Source: Mycoplasmataceae bacterium (GTDB lineage: Bacteria; Bacillota_I; Bacilli_A; Mycoplasmatales; Mycoplasmoidaceae). Taken from it: DNA of 63,379 nucleotides. The translations under genes and the position numbers were made by a program. The DNA is taken from the NCBI GenBank assembly GCA_031257095.1, contig JAIRPI010000020.1, positions 1-63,379 on the forward strand, given 5' to 3'. Below, piece after piece: positions 32,380-44,058 of this stretch (position 1 is its first letter; each line of letters opens with the position of its first letter). Under the pieces are notes generated by a model. It saw only the letters and a list, made by a program, of their open reading frames with translations. It was not told where the DNA came from and did not search any database.

Positions 32380-33659
32380 TGAGTTTCCCTTTTTTATTTA
32401 AACTTAAACTCTTTCGCAAAAGGCAGGACCGACGATGGAAGAGATCTAAACACTTTTCCTATTCAAAGAAAACACTTGCCCCATCTTCTTTTTCGCAAAC
32501 GCAACCAGAAATATTTATTAATTCCATAACCCAATTTGAGGTTATTAAGAAAAAATTTATTCATAAACCATTGCAACACTGCTTATTGATTACTAGTAAT
32601 AAATACGAACATTCGCAACAATTATCAACCATAAAAGCAAATATTGAGAAAGCTGGGTTTAAAGTAGATTTTTTCTATGTTGATAGCGAAACCAATCTAA
32701 GCAATATCCAATTAAACGAAATGGCTAAGAAGTATGAAGCGACTAATTGTGATTTTCTAGTTGGATATGGGAATAATTTTATTTTTAGTTGTGTCAAATA
32801 TTGTCATTATTTTATCCAAACCAAAAAAATCATCACCAAACAAATTACTTTTAGTAACGATATAAAAAAACCTATTCCATTAGTTTTTATTGGGAGTACA
32901 TTAAATATTAATCTTTCACTAAATAATTTGTCAATATTTTATAACCAGCAAGAAAAAAATATTTATCAATTATTTTGTAAATTTAATATTCCCATAATGG
33001 TTGTTGCTGATTGCTCACTTATCCAACAACCAGCATCTTCTAATGAAATAGCTATTTTTAGTTTGTTAGTTGAAGCGATAGAAACTTACATTTCTGTTAG
33101 ACATTTCTTTGGTGATGTTAGTGCGGCGAGAAAAGCTATGCAGATTTTTGTTAAAACAATGCAAACAAAAAAGATAGATGATACTACGATGATTGGCTCA
33201 TTTTTAAATGCGTGTGCCGTTCATAGAAGTTGGTTAGGTTTTTCTCATGCAATAAGCTTTGCTATTGCTAATTTACTTAAACAACCGTATGATACGATAG
33301 TTTGTTGAATTTATCCATATGTATTAGAATATATTGCTAACAAATCAACTAAGATTCGTTCTTATTTTGCTTTGATTGCTGACATTATTGGTTTTGAATG
33401 TTTATCATTAGATGATATATCAAAAACGCATGAGTGTTTATCGAAATTAATAAAAATGAGTGATAAATTAATTGATGCTAGCAAATTAAGATCGTTAATG
33501 AACGGTATTAATGAACACGATTTAAAAAAGATTGTCAACATGAGCATGTTGAATATTCTTTCGTTGGGTTCGCCAATTGTTTTCAGTAAAAAAGATGTGT
33601 TAAATATTATTCATAACGTTTTAAATGAAAAATCATCAATAATTAATTTCGACAATTAA
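32379..33659 (+). CDS. Degenerate Fe-ADH-fold protein (second of pair)
   Basis: 426 codons. A basic N-terminal tail, then CLLITSNKYEHS, CDFLVGYGNNFIFSCVKY (the GGGS region altered) and LGFSHAISFAIANLLKQPYD. The last fits the Fe-ADH GxxHAxAH...HG block, keeping the first His but replacing the HG with YD. VEAIETYIS fits the helix before the metal site. A single Trp TGA. With its upstream partner it may form a complex of two non-catalytic halves. Confidence 0.55.
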
Positions 33660-33699
33660 ACAAAGATATAAACGATAGTTAATAATTATTTGCTAATGT

Positions 33700-34455
33700 T
33701 TATCACAAATTTCTATGTTTTGCTTCAAAAGCATCACGCATTTTAGCGTATTTTTGCCTCAAACCTGGAGATCGGTCATAGTTACCTTCATAAACCATCC
33801 TCCCGTGATTAATAACCACAATGTAATTGGTATATTTTTCAATTTCATCTAGATTGTGAGTAATTAAGAAAAAAGTAGTTTTTGGATGATCTTTGTGATA
33901 TTGTTTAACAAACCTTCAGAACATATCTCTTGTTTCAGGGTCTAAATTATCAGTCGGTTCATCAGCCACAATTAATTTTGGTTTACCCATGAACGCTTGA
34001 CAGATTGTAATAATCTTATTTTGTCCTGATGATAGTTTGTTCATTTTAACCTTTAGTCTATTTTTTGGTAACTTAAAAAAATGAATAATCTTTTCCATTT
34101 TTTTATCAGACTCAGCGTTTGTTAACCCATAAAAATAACCAATATATCTTAAGAAATCACGGGCGGTAATGTGTTCGTTATTTCCCTTTTCAGGAATATA
34201 ACCGATATTTTTACGGCAACGATAGTCTTTAAAGTCACTACACAATAATCTAATGTTAGCCTTACTGCGAATATTTAACGGTCTTAATGCTAGCATTGTT
34301 TTAACTGTTGTCGTCTTACCTGCACCATTATGCCCGATAAATGCACACACCTTACCAGTAGGAACCTTAAATTTGATATTAAATAATAGTTGTTGCCTTC
34401 CAGCATATGCATTTATTTGTTTTACATTAATTGAATAAGTTTTTCGTTTCTTCAT
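33700..34455 (-). CDS. ABC transporter ATP-binding protein
   Basis: 251 codons. Walker A GHNGAGKTTTVKTM, signature LSSGQNKII, Walker B LIVADEPTDNLDPE and switch His in FLITHNLDE are all intact. The spacing and YIPEKGNNEHITARDFLRYIGYFYG are typical of ABC-2 drug or bacteriocin exporters. Two Trp TGAs, one just before the stop. Its ATG overlaps the permease stop. Confidence 0.92.
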
Positions 34456-35198
34456 TAGGACTCCACTTCAGATTTAAGAAAAATTACTCAACCAATTGGT
34501 GTAGTAATTAATGTTAACAAAGGGTAAATACCCAACGGCAGCGATATAAATAATAATCGCGAATGATTATTAAAATCTTCTTGATACAATTTAACAAATG
34601 TTGGGAATAAAATGGTGTAAATTAGTATGGCTATAGCACACATGATAATACAAACCCCACCACGAACTTGATATTTGTAGATAGTAGAAATTATTCCTCC
34701 TGCGATAGTAAGTAAGATATAACTACCAAATATTATCGAAGCCATATATGCCCCGTGTTTGTTGGTAAGACCCACATGTGTGTCGTTAAAAATATTTACA
34801 TGGTTTTTTAAAATACAATATATTGCAACGAAGGCTAGCATTAAACTACCTAGAATTGTAATCGTTAATGAAACAACAATTGTTGAAACACATTTAGCTA
34901 GTAAGAATACCGAACGGTTAATTGGCTTTGATAAGAAATAAATTTTTTCATTAGTTATGGCATTGGTTTCACCAATTACCGCAGCACAAACCATAAAAAC
35001 TACTAATGTTGCTTGCGTAGAAAATTCAACTCAAAAAGATGATTCGTAATAACCGAAAATGTCTTCTTGATTAGAAATCATTGGTACTAAGAAAAAAGCA
35101 ACTGCACAGACAGCGAGCACGATAAATAAAACAATATAAGTCCATTTGGTCTTTAGTAATTTTTTTATTGATATTTTAAAAATTGTGTGGAAGTTCAT
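34455..35198 (-). CDS. ABC-2 type permease
   Basis: 247 codons with about six helices. KCVSTIVVSLTITILGSLMLAF after an amphipathic FLSKPINRSVFLLAK is the usual ABC-2 layout (NEKIYFLSKPINR). Start at 35198 gives MNFHTIFKISIKKLLKTKW. Sits between a large lipoprotein and the ATPase with 5-base gap and 1-base overlap. Confidence 0.8.
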
Positions 35199-35203
35199 AT
35201 TTT

Positions 35204-37009
35204 TTAATTATTTGTATAGTGTCTATTAAGTTGTTTCAAATAGTCACCAGTGTAATAAAAGACATTATCTGCATTTGGTAGCATTGTTGGGCATTCATAC
35301 ATGTAGTTTAAGCCTAACGAGAACTTACTAATATCGTTTCATTTAGAATCTCATCACATCGGCTGCTCCTCTCCATTGTACTCAAATGCAAAATTATTTC
35401 CATCCCCTCGACCAGGGCGATTACCAACATGTTGAATTGCTTGATATCATGGAATAGACATGCCAGGATGATCAGTTATTGATATGTCATCTCATCCGCT
35501 AGTTATGCATTGTTCATTTAAATGGAATTGTTGAATTTTATGGTTTATAAAATTTGTCGGATCAATAGATTTCCCATTATCATTATCCCAACTAAAATCT
35601 CAATCATCTGGATCTTGTTTGTGTGTGGAGTCATTTCAAGGTTGTGCTCGTAAAAAATAAAGCGTAAAAAATTGACCATCTCCAGGTTTCAGTTTGTTTT
35701 TTAGTACAGGTACTTGTTTATCGATATTTAGTTGGCAAGGTGTCGGCTTTACTTTTAATGTTTCTGATAAACAATAACTAGGTAAATTTATTCCCATGTT
35801 TCTAAAAGCATCGGCATGTCCTTGCGGTGCTACTGAAATATGATCAGTTCCTGTCGCAAATTCCAAACCAAAGTTTCTTGGTTGTTGCAGATGATACACG
35901 TGATACCCACCGCTAAACACACCATTAATGAGTGTACTATGCGGGGTTACCATTACATTGCTTAACGAATAAGATTCATCTTGCGACGGCACTAACGATA
36001 AAAAAGTTTGTGAATATTCATTGTTCTTTGCAGGATCAAAATAAGAAGGCTTATGGAATCTATTGGAATCAGTTGTGTTCATGCTAAACGCACCGGCTAA
36101 TTTCGGACCCTTTCCTAACAAACTCGAGTAATTCTGTTTCGAATCATTCCCTCAAACAAAATCACCTTCAACATCCGCAGTACCAGCAGATGTACCGAGC
36201 ATTTGTAAATCACCAGTCCCTTTGAAGGAAACACTAATATATTCAAAAATTTGTGTTTTAAAATTATAGTCGATGCTTACTGATACTTTTCATTTTGTGC
36301 TATCGATAAGTGCATATATTTTAAAAGTATCATCAATATAAATCTTGGAACAATGAGCATAAGCGAGTTTTGTGAAATAACAAAAATCGTTATTTAAATT
36401 ATTAGAAATTAACGCTGCATTATTAGTTGTTTCATCACCAGTATAATATTGTTTTATACAATCGATAGCGTTCTTGTTAGTATCAGATAATGGTGGCTCA
36501 TCTACTTGTACAGGCACATCACCAGTTAGGTATGATTGAGAAAAAATAGCGTGAGTTCCAATTGGCTGGGTTATTTGAATTGTTGATTTTACATTAACGC
36601 GAGAATTTTTGATTGTTCAATTAATATAAATCGAAAACGATTCTGGCTTTTTTGAAGGATCATAATTGGGATTATCTGTAAGAACACGAAAGACTAATTG
36701 GGAAGTTTCTATTTTGTCCTCCTTATCCATATGTGGTTTGGTACCTGATTCCAAAATTATGTCGTTTTGGTGACCGTTATAATCAATACCATTTACATCA
36801 GGAGGATAATTTACATAATCCAAATAATATCCTTGTCAAATTGCACTAACTTTTACAAATATATCCTTTGTTCATAAGTTTTTTCCATCAGTTGCTTGAA
36901 AGAAAGGGACGTGTATCGAACAAGAAGTCGCACTAAGGATCCCAAAAAAGAAAATTGGTGTAAACATTGTTCCAACACCAAATAATTTTAAGATAGACTT
37001 TTTATGCAC
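35204..37009 (-). CDS. Large lipoprotein of an ABC-exporter operon
   Basis: 601 codons, starting with a GTG at 37009 (MHKKSILKLFGVG); the nearby ATG is out of frame. Signal peptide ends at LSATSC, so it is lipid-anchored outside. The rest is hydrophilic and rich in Asn, Asp, Tyr and Trp, with no repeat or motif I recognise. It is first in a three-gene operon with an ABC-2 exporter, so it could be exported cargo, an adhesin, or an immunity/receptor part of the transporter. A tRNA-Thr lies just upstream on the same strand. Confidence 0.75.
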
Positions 37010-37040
37010 ATATGAATTATAAAATATTTAATGTATTTTA

Positions 37041-37114
37041 TGGTGCTGAATCCGAGAATCGAACTCGGGGCTAAAGCTTACCATGCTTTTGTTTTGCCAC
37101 TAAACTAATCCAGC
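37041..37114 (-). tRNA. tRNA-Thr (anticodon GGT)
   Basis: Reverse strand: acceptor GCTGGAT/ATTCAGC, D-stem GTTT/AAAC, anticodon stem AAAGC/GCTTT with loop ATGGTAA, T-arm CCGAG TTCGATT CTCGG, A73 and encoded CCA. The loop has A at position 32, which is a little unusual. Confidence 0.9.
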
Positions 37115-37159
37115 ATTTTATATTATAATGAATACAATAATTAATTTCTTTATATAAAC

Positions 37160-38827
37160 ATGACTAAAATTGACTTTTTTGCCCTTGGAGGAATAGACGA
37201 ACGTGGAAAAAATTGTTATGTGTTAACAATTAATGGCGATTCATACATCATAAATTTTGGGTTATCAACCATCCCTGCAGTAAAATTAGGAGTGCAATGG
37301 ATGGCGCCCGATGTTAACTGAATTCAAAATAACCGTTCATCAATTAAAGGCATATTCATTGGCACTCCCGACACCGACAACGCAGGAGCTTTAGAATTTT
37401 TCGCTAATGAATTAGCCAATGTCCCAATTTATACTACTGATTTTGGCGCTAGCATAATTGCTACACGCTTTGTGCGAATAAACAAACAAAACATACGCGT
37501 TATGACCCCGATGAAGCCAGAAAAAATTGGCAAGGTGTTTGTTACACCGTTTTTAATTTTCAATCAAGCACCACGATCTGTTGGCTTTGTCTTTACAACC
37601 GATTTAGGTTGCGTTGTTTATGTTGATGACTTTGTTGTTTCAAGCAATCGCACCATTACTTTTGAAGATGAAATATCGTCACTAACAAAAATTACCCAAC
37701 ATAAATGTTTAGCATTAATTGCTAATTGTAGTTTAGCAGGTGAAAGCATCGGGTTCACCAATCCAAAACATCGTGTTTTAAATTTCTTTGATAAGGTACT
37801 ATCTGATAATCAAAAAGCAACAATTGTGTTTGGTTTCTATGATAGTGACTATTACCGTGCACTTACTTTAATATCTTTAGTAATTTTGCGTAATCGACCA
37901 ATTTGTATATTTTCTAAGTTGTTGTGACAACAAATTCAGTTTCTTAAACAAAAAAGCTATTTCAATATTTCCAAAGCAACATTTATTACACCTAGCGATT
38001 TAACCAAACACCCTAACGCAATTATTATTTTGTTTGAATCAAAATTACTATTGTATGACAAAATTATTGACTTACTAGAAGAAGACAACGAATTCTTAAA
38101 ATCTGATAATTCCGTTGTTGTTTTTGGTGAAAACACTGTTGCTGGGTATGAGCGTGATGAGGCGAATATGTTCGACGAAATTGCGCAAAAAGATATTCGT
38201 TTTTATAAAATACCACAAGATATTTTGCCAACTAAGGCTAGCAATGAAGACCACAAACAATTAATAAGCTTATTAAAACCAGAACATATTATTCCAGTTG
38301 GGGGATTATATCGCCATCTATGTGAATACCAAAAGATGGCATTACAATGTGGTGTTAGCAAACAACAAATTCTATTATTGAAAAATGGGAAAGGTGTTAG
38401 TTTTGAAGGTGAAAAAATTAAACAACTAACCAAAACGTTTAATGTTGATCACGAAGACCATTATGTTTCGGCTTCTGGTTTTGTGGGTGAAATTGACAAC
38501 AGTATTGTTGAAAGAAACATGATGAAAACATCAGGTGTTGTAATCGCTAATATTGTTTATGATAAACAAAAATCGACAATTATTAAGCATGAATTTACAC
38601 TGAATGGTGTGGTTGAACAAACACCAGAAAATCAAAAAGTGATTAATACGATTATTGAAGATAGTAATCGTAATATTACTAATTTATTAAAGTCAACAAC
38701 AACCTTGCAACATCGTGAAACAATGAACGAAATTCGTCGTTCTATTTGTAAATTATTTGAAAAACGTTTTGACAAACGTCCACTAGTAATAGTTATTCTC
38801 GTATATAGTTCTGATTTAACAAACTAA
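37160..38827 (+). CDS. RNase J-like protein lacking the metal site
   Basis: 555 codons. FFALGGIDERGKNCYVL, a beta-CASP middle (FVTPFLIFNQAPRSVGFVFTTDLG) and PVGGLYRHLCEYQKMA align with RNase J landmarks (GALGGxxExGKN; VP.nHSIPDA; VHGEYRHL). The HxHxDH motif is replaced by GTPDTDN at about residue 70, and the later His and Asp ligands are also gone. So it is likely a non-catalytic partner, as RNase J2 is in part for J1. Two Trp TGAs. First in a run with ftsK-like and pflA. Confidence 0.8.
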
Positions 38828-38841
38828 TATAATAGAGTTTA

Positions 38842-40716
38842 ATGGCAACGACAAGTAAAACGGTTTCCACAGCTTTGCAAAAAATTGTTCAATCAGAACA
38901 AATCGCAAATGTTAGTAAACCCCCAAAAAAACGTGGTAAATTATTAGTTGCTTTTCTTGTTATATGTTTGTTGTCAACTATCATTTTTCTCGCCCGTGTC
39001 CCATATGTTGGTAGTTATGTTGACACATATGTTTTTGAGCTAGTTTTTGGATGATTTAAATTTCTCGTTTACTTATGATTAATTGTTGGGTATATTTTGT
39101 TATTGTTTAAATTCAAATTTAAAAGGCATTGATGATCATTTAAAACAATTATTAGTGTGTTTTTATTATGACTAGCATTTAGTTTATCAATTACTATTTA
39201 CTTTGTCGTTGCGAAACACACACATAGTGTCAATGAATATTTAAATTATTTTCAAACATGAGCTAAAGACACAAAATATAACCATTATGTTTTTAATACA
39301 TTTATGCCTGATGGGGGAATAATTTCTCTATTACTAATTAAAGCAAAAGAGTTTGCCTTATGTTTAGTATTAGGAATTATTGTTTTAATAATCCTTCTAA
39401 TTATTGTACTATTAACCATTTATCGCTATAACCGCAACGGCATTAATCGCATTAAACAATGACTTATTAAAAAAATAACTGGTAATAAAATCGCCATTAA
39501 TGATACACTTGCTGTTAACCGTAACGACCCGCGATTTATTCCAGCTGAAGCAAACACGATTGCTAACCAAGCACGCCTTAGTGATTTTAATGTTCCGCCA
39601 ATTTCACTATTGCCAAACACCAATGTTGATAATTATTTTGAGAATAAAGCAATATCCCAATCCACCCAACAAACAATTCAAGAAATATTGACATCGTTGA
39701 ATGTTGAAGCTAAACCAACAAGTGTTAGTGTTATGCCATCATTTACCGAGTTTGGTTTTAATTTAAAGAACAAGGCTGATTTTGAAAATATAAATAAAAA
39801 CCATCATAAATTTCATAACTTAGCATCTTCAAATAAATTTAATATCTTATATAAACATAACAACCTAACTTTTGAAATACCAAATAGAAAACCTAGCAAA
39901 ATTTCAATTAAGCAAGTAATTACTGTTAATCGTAAGATTGATTGTTTATATTCCGTAATCGGGTTAACAAAAAACAATGAGACGGAAATTATTGAATATA
40001 AACAACACCCGATAACAATGCTTATTGGTAAGAATGGAAGTGGCAGAAACATGTTGCTTTCTTGCATCTTGCTTTCAGCGATATATTTAAATACACCATC
40101 AATGTTAGACGTTGTCTTATTTGATTTAAATAATGAAAAGTTTGTTACGAAATTAGCCAAGACACCACATGTAAAAGAGGGAGTCATTAACGATTTAAAT
40201 AAAATTGAACAAACGATCGATGATTTAATTAACAAAGCAAACCACCGCATGCAAATATTTGCGACAAATAAATGTAGTGACATTTATCAATACAACAAAA
40301 AACAAAAAACACAAGCTTCAAACTTATCGTTTGTTGTTATTGCCATGTTAGATTTTGACATTATTACGCGAACTAATCCAACATTAATTACAAAAATTCA
40401 AGCATTATTATCTATTGGGCAAAAGGTTGGATTCTATTGCATTCTAACAACCCAATCAATTAATCTTGATTCAACAAATCCACTAATTTATAAAAACGTT
40501 AAATATAAGTTTGTTCTTAAATTAGCTAGTGAACAAGAATCAATAAGCGTTCTTGATAGCACAAAAGCTTGACACTTATTTGGTAACGGTGATGGATACA
40601 TTATCAATAACGATAAGGAAACAAGATTTCAAAGTTGCTATCTAAATATTGTTGAATTAGAAGAAATTATTAGAATTATTAATACATTTTATGGAACAAA
40701 GCAACAAATTGCCTAA
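38842..40716 (+). CDS. FtsK-like protein with degenerate P-loop
   Basis: 624 codons. Four helices in the N-terminal 200 residues, then a RecA-like motor domain. ITMLIGKNGSGRNMLLSCI occupies the Walker A place but has Arg and Asn for the Lys-Ser/Thr; VVIAMLDFD replaces the Walker B Asp-Glu. Later ILTTQSINLDSTNP and VLDSTKAWHLFGNGDGYI match FtsK (ATQRPS..DVITG; DSRTILDxxGAEKLLGxGD). No gamma domain. ATP-driven DNA pumping by this copy is unlikely. Stop lies 26 bases inside pflA. Confidence 0.75.
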
Positions 40717-41428
40717 ATCAACAGCCCCATATTTTAAAATTGAAAGTCTTGGGACTGTTGATGGCCCTGGGATAAGAATGGTTATTTTTCTTCATGGTTG
40801 TCCTTGACGTTGCGTTTATTGTCACAACCCTGAAGCATGAGCACAAAAACCATCGCAATATATTACTGTTAACGAAATTATTAACAAATACCAACAAAAC
40901 AAAATGTTTTATAAAAATGGTGGTATTACACTTAGTGGTGGCGAACCATTGTTGCATAGTGATTTTTGTTTAGCATTGGCAAAAGAATGTTTTAAACACA
41001 AAATTCATTTTGTTATTGATACTTCTGGTGCATATTGAAAGAAATCAATAATTTTGCAATTGATTAAACTTAAAGTAATGTGATTAGTCGATATTAAACA
41101 TATCGATACTAAATGACACCAAATCATTACTGGTAGCAATAAAAAGACGGAATTATCATTAATTAAATTGCTAGATCAAAATAAAGCCGATTACATTATT
41201 CGTTATGTCTTGCTTCCAAAATATACCGACCAACCCATATTTCTTAAGAAAGTTGGTTTATTTATAAAACAACTTAAACATCTAAAAAGTTTTGAAATTC
41301 TTCCCTTCCACGCTTTTGCTATTAACAAATATCGACAATTAAATATTCCTTATAAAGTAAAAACCATCAAAACTCCTACACCAGCAATGATCAAAAGCGC
41401 TAAAAAATTAATCATTAACGCTCGTTAA
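40691..41428 (+). CDS. pflA: Pyruvate formate-lyase activating enzyme
   Basis: 245 codons, several Trp TGAs. Radical SAM enzyme that puts the glycyl radical on PflB. Cluster motif CPWRCVYCHNPEAW, SAM-binding TLSGGEPLL, and FVIDTSGAYW. GTVDGPGIR opens the fold. pflB is not in the window. Overlaps the FtsK-like gene by 26 bases. Confidence 0.93.
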
Positions 41429-41494
41429 ACGGCGCCACACACAAAGAAGATTCTTAGTGCTGCTGTATTTCTACTCTGACACGGTTCGACATCG

Positions 41495-41671
41495 ATGTTG
41501 TGACGCCAAATAAATTATAAGCATAAATATCAATTATTTTTTTGGGTGCATAGAGTAAGAGTTTATAAATTGTCACTTCATTTAGAAGAATATGCAACGG
41601 ACATTTATCGGACACTATCGGACACTTTTATATATAAAGCCGGACCTAAAACATACTACGTAAAGGCATAA
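41495..41671 (+). CDS. Possible 58-residue ORF in a 313-bp gap
   Basis: The region from pflA (41428) to the next gene (41742) has no long gene. One frame is open from ATG 41495 to TAA 41671 if TGA is Trp: MLWRQINYKHKYQLFFWVHR, ending KAGPKTYYVKA. It covers a tandem DNA repeat. No ribosome site is clear and nothing is recognised, so this may be chance. The upstream part of the gap (41432-41509) can pair GGCGCCA with TGACGCC around CGGTTCGACATCG, hinting at a structured RNA instead. Confidence 0.25.
41606..41625 (+). repeat. Tandem 10-bp repeat in the pflA-abi gap
   Basis: TATCGGACAC twice in a row; CGGACA also at 41598 and a near copy CGGACC at 41641. Spacing 10-11 bases, one helical turn. 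Confidence 0.6.
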
Positions 41672-41741
41672 ATTAATAATAATTAATTTTTGATCATGTG
41701 TTTAAGTTGCAAGCAACCACCATATTTTATATGATTAATAT

Positions 41742-42674
41742 ATGAAGTTGGTGATAGATCCTTGGTATGAAGTAAATCGACTTAAACAGAAAGGATTATT
41801 AGTTACTAAAAAGAATACTGATCTTTTAGCTCATTTTCTAAAAAATTTTAATATTAATACCTTTATTAATGACTATAGTGAACCTTTTTATTTAGATAAA
41901 ACTAAACAAACATATTTACCAAATACTAAACCCGAAGAAATTATTGCCTTTTATAAATTCGATAAAGATTTAGGAAACCATTTATTACGCGATATTCTAG
42001 TCATTGAAAAGATTATTAATACTACGGTTGCGACAGAAATTATCAACACTTATAATATAAAAGATAAATGTTTGTTTAGTTTGCCAAACTCTTTTATTGA
42101 ATCACGGATATTGCCAAATTTACACCGGATTGAACCAAAAACAACCTATGTTAAATTTATTTATAAATTAATCAAATATTTACCTACTTCTCCTGAAACT
42201 CGCGATTATATTGATCGCAATATGAAAGATGATATTTTAAAATGAAAAAAGTGTCCGTTAGACATCGTGTGTCTAACGTGATCATTTTCTGTTTCATTTT
42301 CTTTATTTATTGCGCTTGATACTATTGGCCAAGAAGCAATATTAAAGAACCTTGATATTCCACATAATCTGATTGGTGGCTTTATATACTTTTTAAAAAA
42401 TATTTTATTATTGCGTAATGCAGTGAGTCATAACGCACCAATTTTTAAACTCCGTTTTAAAGCGCAATCAAATGGGTTAAACGACTTATATTATTTTATC
42501 TTTAAAAAACATATTAAAAATGAATTGCGTTTATCCCATATTATTGAATTAATTCAATATTTTAGTGGAACAAAAATGCTTTTATCGCGTACAAAATATT
42601 ACTTTGATAAATTAGCAATAAATGAAACGGTTAAAAATAAATTAAATCACATTTTTATCGAAGACAATGAATAA
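41742..42674 (+). CDS. Abi_2-like HEPN-domain protein
   Basis: 310 codons, few TGAs (one double Trp site near residue 167). The C-terminal half is helical with LLLRNAVSHNAPIF at about 222-235: R225-x4-H230 is the HEPN ribonuclease motif, and the setting matches the Abi_2 / AbiD-AbiF family (RN..aHN..l). Such proteins can abort phage infection by cutting RNA. The N-terminus KQKGLLVTKKNTDLLAHFLKNFN fits the family's opening. Overlaps the Nudix gene by 8 bases. Confidence 0.72.
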
Positions 42675-43227
42675 ATGCTTATATAAACACAATTGGTTAT
42701 CAGTTCACGAAACAAAACGTGGATTTATTTACGCTCAACGTCGTACAATTAATTCTACGGCAACATTGTTATATGCTAAAAAAGGTAAACAAACAATGTT
42801 TTTATTACGTTATCAGCCATTACCAGCATTGATTGAAAACAGTAGAAAAGCTAGGTTTAGTAAACTATATCCTTGTTGTGTTACAGGTAGTATTGAAAAA
42901 AATGAAAGCCCATTACAAAACGCAATAAAAGAAGTTTTTGAAGAAACTAATTATGTTATTAAGAAAAGCGACATTAAAATGATGAATCGGAATGTCGCTT
43001 CAACCCAGATGAATGAAATGGTGTATGTTTTTATTGCTGATATTACTAAAGCTAGATTTGTCAAGAAGCGAACTGGTGATGGAACAATTTTTGAATCTTT
43101 ATCTAAAAATAAATGAATTAGTGAAAAACAAATGATAAATATTTTAAAAGAGAATAAAACTATTTATTTATCATCATTAGCGTGCGCTTATTATTTATAT
43201 AAGATGTTTAATAAAAATAATATATAA
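42667..43227 (+). CDS. Nudix hydrolase
   Basis: 186 codons. Nudix box from G74: GSIEKNESPLQNAIKEVFEE (G-x5-E-x7-KE-x2-EE, with Lys in place of the usual Arg). Family members hydrolyse nucleoside-diphosphate derivatives. Substrate not readable. One Trp TGA near the end. Starts inside the Abi-like gene, so the two are co-translated. Confidence 0.8.
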
Positions 43228-43235
43228 TTTCATTC

Positions 43236-44057
43236 ATGAAACTATCTAAAAAGGTCGCTTTTTTATCGCCAATGCTACCATTTTTATGTGTTCCTTTTTT
43301 ATCTACATCTTGTGCACCTCTTTTAACTTCACAGTTAAAAGTTTTTGATAAAGATCATTTAAATGCTGACAAACACTATAACGATATTGCTAATTGTAAA
43401 ACAAATCTAGGTACTTTATTAAACGGAACAACACATTACAATCACGGTAATTATGTTATCCTTTTCGCTACGTCAGCTAACTCTAATTCTAATAATTGAT
43501 TTAACGATTCTTTTTTTGCGAGTCGTAGCGATTTTAACGATCAAGACTTAAAAAGCAATAAAGACATTAATTTAGTAAAAAATCAACAAGGAGGATTTGT
43601 AAATAGTTTAAGCACTTATGATTTTTCCCACGCACCAAAAGATTATAAATTTCTAACTTTCTTAGAAGTTGATAAATTTATTAATCATGGATTTTCTGGA
43701 GATGGAAAATCTGGTTGGGATCGCAAACCTGATAAACCAGATGAATATAAAGGAGCTGTTGCATCACCATGAGCTAAATACGATGATGAAGACCACAAAC
43801 AAAACGATAAACTAAAATCAGGTAAATGAGTTCGTAATGATTCAACCGCTAAAGATTTACGTTCATTGTCTTCTACAATTAACAAATTATTTTCTGTTTC
43901 AATTGAAACAAGTGTTTCTTCTCATAGTCCAATAATTGGTATCCAATGAGTAAAAGGCAGGCCAGCGAAAGATCCATTGGCCTTTAACGATTCGTTCACT
44001 AGTTTTTTTGATACTATTGATAAAAACTATAACGATTCTACAAATTGGAAAAAATAA
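43236..44057 (+). CDS. Lipoprotein of unknown function
   Basis: 273 codons. MKLSKKVAFLSPMLPFLCV, lipobox FLSTSC, then a hydrophilic Asn/Asp/Lys-rich body with four Trp TGAs. No motif seen. Eight bases after the Nudix stop, two bases before tRNA-Arg. Confidence 0.7.
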
Positions 44058-44058
44058 T

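Noticed and set aside
37160-40716. RNase J-like and FtsK-like genes as pseudogenes
   Set aside because: Both are open over full length with normal codon use and tight operon spacing; only catalytic motifs are changed.
41475-41530. tmRNA 5' domain, because of GACACGGTTCGACATCG
   Set aside because: No matching 3' T-arm and acceptor, no CCA, and no tag frame starting with Ala and ending in ALA/AFA within the 313-bp gap.
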